Positions 36,504 through 48,700 of a stretch of DNA of 64,000 nucleotides are shown piece after piece. Each line of letters starts with the position of its first letter. The stretch's first letter is position 1. Below the pieces are notes generated by a model. The model was not told where the DNA came from. It made no database searches and saw only the letters and a program-made list of their open reading frames with translations. The position numbers and the translations under genes were made by a program. This stretch comes from Echinostoma caproni (taxonomy: Eukaryota; Platyhelminthes; Trematoda; Plagiorchiida; Echinostomatidae): positions 1 through 64,000 of the forward strand of contig UZAN01040790.1 of the NCBI GenBank assembly GCA_900618425.1, in the 5' to 3' direction.

Positions 36504-38030
36504 CTTGTCATCATTTATGCATTAACCTTGTAATCTGAAACATAACTATGTCTTGGCGAATATATAACTAATGATCCATGTTAGAAATAAATCATTCATG
36601 AAGAAATTTTTCATGTGCGAAAATGGTGAGAAGTAACCTGGAAACTGACCTAAGCACTTTTCCCTCATAATTGTTGAATGGCGAAAATTCGTCATAAGTT
36701 GATTCATCTTGTTTTGCATCGCACACCAAATGCTTTTACCAATCACACTGTGGCCATGTTTCTCAGTAACATTCCCGCCCGGTTTTAGTAGTAGATTTGA
36801 TCATATTTCAATCATCATAATCTAAGTGTGCACAGGATTACGTTTAATGAATCTTGAAAGAAATATTTTCAAAAAGTTAATAATAAAATGCTTTTTATTT
36901 AAAGGAAATCATTTTTACTTTTGAAGTCGAGCACAAACCAATCATTCTGGCTTCCCTGATCGTCAAGATACGTGTGAAATGCGGTGTCTGTCAGATGGGC
37001 AGGCAGACAGACAGCCACATTTTGGGAGCGTGAAAGGTTGTCAAAATTCAGAACTATAGATTGACAAGAGGGATAGACAGGTTGTACAAAGGCTAGTTGG
37101 AATCTGTCTAAAATGCTTGAATAAACCATTTACACAAAGTTCCACAGGCTGAGCTGTTGGATTGATCCTTGCTAGCTTAAGTCGAACTGAAAAACTCACG
37201 CGAATACTGAAGAAGAACAAGTTTCGGTCTGTGGGACGGTGGAAGGAGTGAAAGAAGTAGACGATTGTATACTAGAATATCTAATGTAAAATAAAAGTGG
37301 TACACACCATAACCTTTAAGATGCAACACCCACTCAGTGTGAAGATGGGTGGAGTTTATTATTTGGAACGGCACTCCGAAAAAACTAACTTCAAATGTAC
37401 GTTTTCTGAGGTCCTTGGTTCCGAAATCCAAGTGAGGACGGGATGGCGATCATCTTTGTGGTTTTGGACTTTTTCATGGAGTCTGGTTTTCTTGCGTGTC
37501 CAAACGCTCTTCGACTAATATCGATGGGCAGCTGCCTTTTATTTTTGTTGGTCCTTTTGCTGAATAGTGGAGACGGAAATCAGAACGAACTATGCTGGTT
37601 CATTGTTGGCTGTGACGGAGTGAAACTGTTGAGAAACAGTCCAGATAGCCTCAAATGGTTTGCTTATTAACTGAACAACCGCCTATGTCTGGGTTCGAAT
37701 CCTAATGAATTACGTGTATATACAATACCGATAACTCAGGGTGCAAATGGAACAGCTCAGGTTATTTCCAAGGCTTTAAGGTGGTCAGCTGTGTCTAATA
37801 CCTATAATATTTACACTTTCATAAACAAAGCGATAAATTATTTTGGTGAAACACGGAACCCAGTCTAATTAGTTGATGTCGGTTGATTATATGTAGAACC
37901 TGTCATGATAGTTCACTTACATAATGCAATTTGGTGGATTCAAAACGCTCTGCCTGTCGGGTGGACGATTCAAATATGAGCAGATCATTACTATCGGTGT
38001 GACCTAATAGCTTATCTGCTGAAGCGTCGT
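36504..38030. other. No supported gene
   Basis: 'gtctgggttcgaatcctaat' near 37687 is another isolated B-box-like site. Other frames lack support. Confidence 0.35.
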
Positions 38031-38039
38031 GCACTGTTT

Positions 38040-38110
38040 GAAAGCGTAAACAACGTCCATGGGTGGATTCGAATTCCATCAAGATGGCTGAGTTTCTCAA
38101 AATTCAAATA
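38040..38110 (+). repeat. tRNA-like repeat fragment, plus strand
   Basis: 'cgtccatgggtggattcgaa' followed by 'ttccatcaagatggctgag' parallels the minus-strand repeat at 27600-27770. A single undetermined base lies at 38113. Confidence 0.4.
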
Positions 38111-39586
38111 TGNAAAGGATGCACTACTGGTAGTTCTATTGCATTGTGTTTGCTGAGGTTAAAGCAGATTTTATGGGAGCGGGTTATTGGTGTAATTGCA
38201 AAGGCGTTTCGGGGAATTTGATTGGGGAACAAATGTTTTCGTCGAAGCGTTCCAGGTTCACATGAACGTGAGGATTCTCATCAGTTCAAGAAAAGATATG
38301 GATTCGTGAGACGGCGTCATCTATTTATGAAGTAAGACACAGTGCGCTCTAGAGATCCCACTTATGGGCCAAGACACAGTTTCTAAGTATATTTGGCCTT
38401 CCACGGCGTTCCTCTTACAATCTGATGGTGCACACTCTCAGTCAGACACATTTGCCATTAAGCACAATTACTGTTGTTTTTCTAGCCGATCTCTTTGCTG
38501 CCGCCCCCAGCACTCGCGTTTAGTTACCGTCAAAAAAATGCAACGTTTAACGAGGTGCCGAAGCACCGGAACCAACTTGCGTTCTCAGGAACAGAATACC
38601 ATTACACTTGGAAAATTTGGGAGTGAAATAGAATGAGGAAAACCATGGAGATAGGAGAAACAAATGAGGCTTCCTGGTTATTAAACAAAATCTACTCGTA
38701 TCAGATAATATACCAAAGGCGACGCTATGAGAATAAAATTATTTCTCGCTCCTTTGTGTTGTACAATAAATCACGTATGTGAATAGATACACAGATGTAA
38801 GGCGGATGGAAAGGGACAGACTGCGGTGCGCAGGTGTGCCTGTGAATTTGTTAGCGGTTTTTCATGGAAGAGTGTGCGCGTGTCTTTTGTTTGGATTCAA
38901 TAACACAGACAGGGGTAAGTCAGTCCCCGGGGACAGTCAATTCCTTATGTGTCTCACGAGTAATGGCTACTCTAATCGCACCACACACTAATTCTTCCAA
39001 AATTGTTATAACAGTATTAAACACAAAGTATAATCCTACACAACAATTGGTAACAGTGCATCAACCCTCAACAGTTCTGTCAGCTTTAGTACCCCTGGGT
39101 TTTGTACATATCACAAAGAGCCAATGAACAATGAATACTGGTGGCTATGTTGTGGGCATGCAATTCCTCTGTAGTAAATAAACGGTGTAGAAATGAAGCT
39201 TTTCTATTGCAGACCACGAAAGGTGACCGGTAGTAATGCTGAATCTCATAATTATGAGGATCTACGGCTCGGTTAATGGAACTGGCTGGCAATTTGGGCT
39301 TTTGAACTGGAGCCAGCAAATTACACCAAACCCCAAAAAGATACAAATGATATTAAGTGGCACGAAAGAAAAAATGCCTATCCTCGGGGTTTACCTTATA
39401 TCGGAGCACGTCATCATTAGTTGATTAAAAGGCTGGATAGAAAATTTCCTTGGAAGCTGTACGCACACTTTGCTTGTTTTGTTGTGAAATTTTTTCATAA
39501 ATGTTTACTAAATAACACCCCAAATGACATGTGACTTCTGTCCTGGATACATGCGTCTATCGAAATGCGTGTACTGTTAAATCAGA

Positions 39587-39702
39587 ATGTTGACACTCGC
39601 TTATCGTGAGTGGGTGTTCCTACTGCTTATGTCAAAATGGGAATCACTCAAAACGAGGAGAAAAAGGAGATGCGGCCACTCACATCCACACCTGTTGGAG
39701 CG
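39587..39702 (+). CDS. Proposed first exon
   Basis: Two in-frame ATGs (39587 and 39629) follow an in-frame TAA at 39578. The exon ends GCG|GTAAGT, a consensus donor, in phase 2, matching the 1-base start of 40586. The frame ends in a basic stretch, KTRRKRRCGHSHPHLLER. Confidence 0.38.
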
Positions 39703-42700
39703 GTAAGTCCGAGGCTCGATTCACCCATTTCGATGTTGACCTACAAAACAGTGTGTATCCACAAAGGCAAAATAAAATCCTAGTTGGTCGAAAAGCTCTA
39801 AGATGTCAGGAAGAGAATATTAATGAAACCGAGATTTTAAGCGTTTCAGATATTGTTTCAGTCTGAGTAAGAGGCACAACAAACACCTGAAGGCATCGGT
39901 TACAGAATAACTTCTGAGAGGTGAGAACGTTAAACACATTTGGAATGGTATATATATGGTATGGTATAGGGTACATATATACATGGGATAGAAGCGGGCG
40001 TATACAACGGTGCTTTGGATAGAGACAAATAGAACTTCGCATTCTTTCAGCCTTTTATATTACCGACCATTTATTCCAGAACTCCTTTCATAAGACGAGA
40101 TTTTTCGATTCTTGAAGTCAACCAAATCAACCATGGTTACTACTCCAGACAAAGTATCTACACAGCGTAAAGCACAGTATCTAGTTCTTCACTGGAGGGA
40201 TGGCATCGTTATTGAAGTGATCCGTATTCGCTTGTTAAGTAGCCGAATTTCGGTGGTTTATAACTGTAGTTTTCATGCTGAAGGCCTGTGGCTCCTCCAT
40301 TATTTTTAAACAGTCTCGTCCCATGGATCTTCAGTCATAAAAGGCATCATTCCCTTCTCCAGCCATCCAACAATGTGAGCATAATCCTTTACAGTTTGTT
40401 TACAAACTAAATAGAACAACTCCAGACGCGCAGCTATATGATTTATTATTTTATCAAATGATGAAGTCAGTATACTAAATATATGTAAGTTTTGTCCCCA
40501 TTACTCTTCAGTAATTGAATTCGTTCCTCTGTAATTTTCTCTAAGAAAAATTGAAACTTTTTGTTGTCCACAAAATCCACTTTAGTGGCCAAAGGATTAT
40601 TGTCTGTAATGAGAGCAACAAACTACAAATTGTCGAAAAGTTATTTAAGCTTGTTATGACTGATTTGGGATTCCTTCAAGATGCTATTGAATCTATTCTT
40701 TTTCCAATCTATATCGGTGATATTCCTTCGAGTTCCTCATGCACACACACTCTCTCCTTTAGTACACTGAATTTGGCAATTTATTCCACGGTATCATGTG
40801 ACATCCTTAAATCTTGACGGTCTGCCTTATATTTTTGTTCAAGTGAACAATTTTACATTGGCCTATGATTTCTTGTTTCATTCCTCCCCGTACTTTGAAT
40901 GTGCATGTTAACTCCGCAACTTTTTGATTTTTCAATTTTTTTCGAAGTTCGTTCGATTTCATGATGTTCAATGAACCTCCCATACAGAGTGTTTTGTCGG
41001 TAGCCTATGTTGCCAGTATTTTCTGATTCCGTAACTTATACATCATTATGTCATATAGATGTTGCATTTTCTGCAGTATGCACCATGTTGAGATGTGGCG
41101 AAATCATTCGGGACGCAAATCGTGCAGTTAGTCTGTGATTTCCTCTTTTGTTTATCAACTCATGTTGCTCTCCATTTTTTGTACTACTAATCTTCGCATT
41201 TTTCTCGATTGTTTCAAAGTGACTTTGAAACATTATATCGCATTCAGGCAAGTCTCAGATGTCCATCCGACAGTCCTATTGGACTACCAGTTGATACACT
41301 AGTTTATCTTTACATCAGGCTATACGAGAAGTTCGTTACGAAACTTCCAGAAGACCACAGTCACACTTGTTGCACACCGACCTTGTTGACTGTCGAGCCT
41401 ATTCAACCAGCTGGTTTGGTTTCTGTGTGGTCCCCGCTAAACACTAATTTGTGTGCAGACAGCCCAGTCCCCTTTAAATCATTCCATGTTCATATGGACG
41501 TAGAGACAGAGTAACCGGGGAAGTGTTTGCAAATTTTAATGAGTAAAACTGAACTTCTTCTTTGTTGTTTTGCAGTTATTCAATGTTTATCAGTTTATTT
41601 CTCTCACTTGAATTCGCGATTAGTGGAATTGTTTTTGAATGACGCGTAAGTTTTAAAGTTTGCAAAGTTGTGTTACTGCCATGCAATACAATAGAATTTC
41701 CTATTTTTCAACACCGACTTCTCGAACAGAATAACCGAATAACTGCCTTTTTGCGAAGTTTATTTATTTGTGCTTTCAGGAAGATATTTGTTTTTTTTCT
41801 GATGATTGTCGACCGTGTAGCTCAAGAGTAAGGGTTTAAAGTCCCGACTCGAATGTTCGCGATTCGAGTCCTGACAGAGGCACAAAGAGTACGCACTACT
41901 GATGAGTCCTAAACAGGACAAAACAGCTGTCCAGTGCTTTGTGTCGGATATCACAAACATTTTCGTCACATGTAAAGGGTATTTGTTTTATTAAATCAAA
42001 ACGATCACCGTAATTTTATTATCATTCACCCTCCCCCACCCCCCGCAGAAAGATTTAAAATATAAGAAGAAAATCACGTGGGGGCGTATAGCAGATGTAA
42101 TTTATGGGCAACAAGCGAAGGAACAACGTTCCGGCGAGTCGCAATCTGAATGGAAGTGTGCCGAGACTAAGGGTTAAAACAGCCTGCTGGTAAGCTGAAG
42201 TTAAGCTTCAACAGACAATCAAATCGTCTTAGAATTATACTTTTTCACAACATTTTCGGACAGGATTGTAAATACATTTGTGTGATATTAATTGAACTAC
42301 AAATGTTTTGGCCTGAAGTGGTCAGCGGGGGGGGGGAAGTTGTGCTGTTACGGTCAAGTTCATGGACTCAGATAAGGAGAAGAAAATCTCGGAACGATCC
42401 GAAAGCGAGAGCATAGTTTACCAGTTGTCTCCTCTGGTTCAATACACGTTTGTGTTCTTCATTAAAGCACAAATTACGAAGTAATCGGTAACCTAATTGG
42501 AAACTTCCCGAAAGGCATCAACTACCACATGAAAATGTAAACGCGTTGCTCTATTTTCCGAATACACGATTAATAATATAGATGTCTGACGAATAACACT
42601 TGATGCATTCGACGGGACCCTCAAGGTAGGGACCAAAATAAAGCTCATTTTGGAGGGGATCGATTAGCGAAATTAATGTCTGGTAATTTTCTTTAAACGA

Positions 42701-45700
42701 TTTTGCTTATTTTCATCAACCATCCAACTGAGAAATGTTCTTTCAGATCGAAAAAAGTAAACTACTGATAACCGGTTTTAAACGTATCGTAGTGCAGGAG
42801 CTTAACGGGTGAAATTGATGAAATAGCAAAATATGACCTATGAAACAGGTGGTGTTGATTTGCACTGCATGGTCATCGCCGCAGTCGAAGAGCATTCGAA
42901 TGTTTTCACTAGTTGATTGACCGGTCAGTCACCAAGGGAATAACTTTAGATGCAACTGTGATCAGACATGATACATTCTGCGAAAGAAAAGTTAACATAC
43001 GATTAGCTTGGTACTATTTGATGACGCCAAAACAGTTGAAAATTGATAAACGTGTCATGTTATCAGCAATTCATCGTTCGGCGAGTGCAATAGGTCTTCA
43101 TAAGTAAGCATTGATTATGAAGTTTGTCATAAATTTACTTGATAGATTGAGTAAATTCCCGTGAAAATTATGATGCAATTACAGGGACTAGAATGATACT
43201 GTTCAGCAATACTGAAGTAGTAGAAGAAGAAGAAGGCCGTGAATTAATTTCGTCCAACTATTCACTTGTTTATAGTTTCTACACGCACACTTATTTTTAT
43301 TTCATTTAAAGCTTTTGCGCATTAACGAATCAGATAACGTTAAAATTTAAACTGTTATTCATGAATAAAAGCGGCTGATGTCGCGTTTGCTAGCCTTTTT
43401 GTAAAAATGCGATCGATTCACCGGATGGATAAATAGTATTCACTCTCATCTATTCGCCTAAAACGTGACACCTACATTGCCGAAGATGATGATGAAACGT
43501 TTGCGAACAAATCACTAACCTCGGCGAACTGTTGAGCTTTAAAACCATGTCTTCTCCACCTCGCCAATAGATACGAATTTCATAAATTTAAAAGTCGCAT
43601 TGAATCTCTCAGAAATCCGGGTGTACAAAGCGGTGGGATCGACAACATCTGATGGACCTGATTAGAATATGGATCATAGAGAATATTGCTAAAAGATTTC
43701 GCACACAGATATGTGCTGATTGATGAATTTCCAGGGTTTAATTGCTTACAGAAATTGAGGAAAACCAGTGAAAAATCACCAGATCAGCGCAAAATTTTGG
43801 ACCTTGTTTCACAAGTGAAGAAATGTAAGAGATGTGACACTGAGGTGGAACAGGTAAAGTCATTATCAATTAAGTTTGACAATCAACGTTCGAAGGGTTT
43901 GTAGTTGCTCAAGCTTCTGAACTAGAGAAGCATTTCTCAGTCTGCCATGGTAAGAATGAACATGGGTTGTACTGTGCAACTCTTTTGCTATAAATGATTT
44001 TAAGGTTTCGTGACGGAAAGCACGCTAAAAATGAACGTTTTATTACGTACTAATCACAGAATTTGTGCGGAAACATACTGATCTGTACCGAAATAACTAT
44101 ATTTGATGAGGCCGCTCTGCTGTTTGGTTATTTGATATCTTTCAGTGAATGGTCGAGGGTGGTGGCAGTGAAAACTGGCGACCGGCGATAGAGAATCAAA
44201 AAGATGCACATAGAACCATTTATATTGAATTGACCATGGCAAATGATTGTACTGCTAAATTCGAGACAGCAAATGCAGCCAGGCATGCGTTGAATGGATA
44301 CGAAGAGCCGTGCTTAAGTTAGGTGGATCTGGTGATATCCAAACACACCACCGTTCGAAAGTTCTTTGTGATGCAAGTTTGTCCCACTTGACCACTATTA
44401 CTCTGAGTTTCGGATATTGACTGAAACAAAACGATACCGTCTTGGGTAATCTATGAACAACGAAAAACGAGTTGACTGTTGACGACTTTTCCAATTCAAC
44501 ATTTTGTCAAATGTGGAACAATTCTTTTACCTCACCACAATATTGTTTCGTACACCTCAGGACGTTGGTTTGGGGTGGAATCGACAGCGAATATTGCCTA
44601 CGACTATTGTGCAGTTGTAGTTTGTAAGTTCGATGCCTAAATTCTCAGGAAAAGTGTCAAACTGAGACAGAGATAATAATACTGTGAAATAATAGATAGT
44701 GGGGGTGAAAGTATGAAAGTGTGATTGGACGTAGCAATGATACCAAATTCGTGTAACTGGTGGGTGTTGGGACTTAATTCTTTCCAGTAAATTTTATCCA
44801 ATCTTTCTCATATACTTCTATTTGAGCAAACTAACTGAAGTTTTTGGAAAATAATGAATATTTAACCCACATTCCGATTAAAGAAAACGAAAAAGTCCTG
44901 GTGTCACATTGCTTCAATATTTACACACACAGGTTTAGATATATTACTGCTTAGAAACTGGTAGTTCCTGATACTTTCTCGCCATACCTGAGCAAGTATG
45001 CTCATCGAGATCTCGAGTCTCTGATCTGCTTTGGATGGTTCGATGTTTATTGTTTAAAGAATGCTTAAGGCAAGAAAAAATCATACTTTCGCTTCGAAGT
45101 AACTTACCGATCCTAAGGATATTGGTTGAGATAAATCACTCTCCCATTCAGGCTGTCCTTTAAATCCACAAGGCTTTTTGTGTACTGTGTACGTTGGTGG
45201 CATTCAGAATTCTTTTTGTGCTGCAAACCTGGAGGAAGGCAGTATAAAATTTTGGGCCGTCACGAATAAAGCACATTGACTCTATAAACTTGGATATCAT
45301 CGGAGCAGCCGAGCGTTCGCATAAAACAGGGAAATCAGCTTTCAGCCTATTCCACAGCTCCATCGGTAAAGCAATACGGGTGAAAAACACGTCACATTTT
45401 AATGCATAGTGAAATATCTCTCACGCTATTTTCAGTCCAAACGGACATTCGTGATGCACAGAGACTCATTCCACCTGTGCATTCACAAAAGGGACAATTT
45501 GTGAACGGATAAATATACACAGATTACCCCTCGAAAATGTAGCGCATTACAAGAGCAGATAAACGAATATTCTTACTTATCCTCGAGGAAAACACAATGT
45601 GTGCCATGAATTGTTTGCCGATCAATCTTTGCTTTGGTCACTGTCCTCTGGATGTGAATGTCACCGGAACCGAAAATTGTCCGACAAAACATCAAAGGAT

Positions 45701-48700
45701 CAAAATGATTGCAGACAGCTCTATACACAGTCTAACCGAAAAATCCACTTTTACATTGATGAAAGATAATGTGAAGCCCTAGTTCGAATGATACTCGTTG
45801 TTCCTGGATCCCGTCTGACTGTTTATCGTTCTGTCTATTACTTCGTGCATACAGAACGAAGCCATTTATTGTATTTCACGTTCGTTGGTCCGCTCGGAAA
45901 ACCTGAAGGAAAATTAATCCTCAGACTACTGACTTGTTGGTTTATAGTTTAGTCAGCCCAAAGTCGCCGGAATTTCTCTGTTAGATGTTTGAAGTCCACG
46001 TAGCTTGCTTTATCCGTTAAAGAAGAACCAGTGAGTTCTAAAAAAGCACACTTAAGTTAGTCTCTGGCATCCTCCACCGAAGGCGCGTGGTGTTCTCAAA
46101 ATCAGTCGGTCTCAAGTGGGAATAAATAAAATCGATCACACCAAATCAGAATGTTTCAATATCCTTGAACCAAACAATTTCGATGATAAAAAGTATTGGA
46201 ATCGAAGTTCATCCCGAAAGTGAATCAGCTATGTTTGATCCCATGAGGGTAATCACAAATAGTGAAGTCACAGACGTGGAGAACACGGTTAGAAAAATCG
46301 TGTTAGTAACTCGCAGGTCTTCATCAGTACCAATTACTACTTGCCCACAAATTACACGTATATCCCGCTACCATGTCATCTGCGTGTGTGCTCGTGTGTG
46401 CGTGTGTTTGAAATCTAGAAGCTCTCAATTGTTCGTTTTTTTGGCAGACACAACTTGTCACCGGTTTTTGATGTGAGGTGCTTGAAGGGCGTCCAATTAG
46501 GGGAAAAAGAGACCCATTTCTGTCACTTTGCGCTGTGCGACAAAGATGAACGTGATGAATGAAAATCGCTGTGTATATGTCAAGGAACAGAGTCGATACT
46601 AACCAGAGTGAGTGAGTGAGTGAATGAGTGAGTGAGCTATGGATTCCTGTGCCTCAATGAATTTTTGCACCAGGCACAGGTGTTGTTCTGATTGCCATTC
46701 ATCAGTCGGTCTCTGTGGCGGATGTCATCGGATGGGTTGGATGATAAGGTGCAAGCATGCGTAGCGGATTAATGCAAGCTGATTTGTGAAGGTGTGTTGA
46801 TGTGGACAACACATGAGTAGTTCTAAGGGAACCTAACAACTCCCCACTCCACCCCACGGCTTCCACCAAAACCCATCCCATGCATAATCACAAGGACTAG
46901 AGAAAGATACGCATGGCAGAATACACAGGCAACAAGGGTTAATTTCCGCCCCCATCATGTTCAACGCCTTACGAGGTCGAAAGAACAACAACGAGGTCCG
47001 AAAGCGTCATCCGCCTCATCATCACCAAGACAGCAGCACTTTATCCGTCACTCTTGACAGAGTCCTTGTATTCTCCCACATTCGAGACTATTTTCACACT
47101 TCTCTACAATGTCCAACCCTCCCAACCCATCCCGTAAACCCTCTATACTTGGAAACTCTCAGACTTGGAGACTCATTCTCTCAACAAGTCGAGGTCTTGT
47201 TGACGGTCTACTGCGCCCTGTAATGACCAGGATGACTCAACAATGATGACGATACACAAAAACACAAACGGAAAAACAAGGGAATGAACGACGGGATGAA
47301 TGCTATAACGTGAGTAAGCATTTCTCATATACAATTTTGCCTACTGCTTTCAAAAGAATGCGTAAACTTCGTATTTATTATTGTATACTACTGCATCACA
47401 GCATACTATCACCTGATACTGCTTCTTTTTCTTCATGAATGTAAGGCCTTTACGGCCATTCTTAAATGAGTATAAATCGGCAAGGAAAAGACCTCAACCA
47501 CAAACTCCTGTATGCAAATCTCACCGTATGGTAGATGGACCTCACGGTCACTAACAGTTGGGTACAATCAGAGAGAATTGCAGCCTCAAACGTTTGTACC
47601 AAACGACAGGGCTGATAACAGGGCTGATGCCGGTTCAGTCTGCAATGATGCTATGGGAACGGCCTGAAATTGCTAAGTAAATAAGTGCAACGATCACTCT
47701 TTCTCTCTTATTTGCACTATAATTTCACAGACTTTCTTCAGGAGGTTATGTATAATCAGAAAAGAAAAATCAATAGCATAGTAATGTAACTAATGCAACC
47801 AATCTCTTAGGATCTACTGTAAAATGTAAAATGCTCGTATTCTCCCAATTTGTGAAAGCTTCTCAGAACCCGTCGCACTCACATAATCCGTCGGAGTAGA
47901 TAGAAACGAGTAGAACTGTGCAGTAAATTAAAATCAAAGATCGGCTATTCAATCTGCCATGTCAAGTCTGGAGATAATCGAAAATGGCACACTGCTACTC
48001 GATCTCATATGTTAGCTTCCTGTCAGAATGAGAGATTTTGTTTGCAATGTTGGTTGATTCATGGAAATTTCTGATGTACTCCATAAAATAAAACATCTAT
48101 CCGGGTACACGGGAGTGAGTGCTTTAAAGCTACCACAAAACAGTGAATAGCAACAAATTAACGATATCTGGGGCGGGGTGGAGCTGACCTATGCAATCAA
48201 ATTCATGGTATGCAGAGATGAAGCTCTCATAGGGTGAATAGTGTGACTAATAAGGCTTTTTTGAAACCGTCACTGATAAGAAACTTTGAAAAAGAACTGC
48301 AAACGAGAGCAGAAATTTCATTTCGTAAAACCTTTTCCACTTTTTTGAATTCGGTTTTATTTGAGCTTTAGCAAGTCATGCATAAGCGCCAAAGCAAATA
48401 GAACCCACCGTCGCAATACTGGTAAACAAAATGAGAGCAATATAAAGGCGCATATCAACTGCTAAATGAATGGCAGATTTTCAGAAAGAATTCCCATTTT
48501 ATCAGGCAGAATCCAGTCAGGCCCGAAAAGTCTTGGAGGAGTTGTTGTTGCTCCCAGATGCAGTGAGCTAAACTAAGTCAGAGGTCGATGCGAAAGGAGG
48601 AGGAATGGGGTTTGCATACAGACAAGTCAGTGTGTGTGTGTGATGGGTGGATCCTATCGGGTGAGATTTTGTTTTTAAATTTCAGGTAAGTATAAACATG

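Noticed and set aside
46640..46690. Another copy of the SINE inverted arm ('gcaccaggcac')
   Set aside because: Only about ten bases match and the flanks do not.
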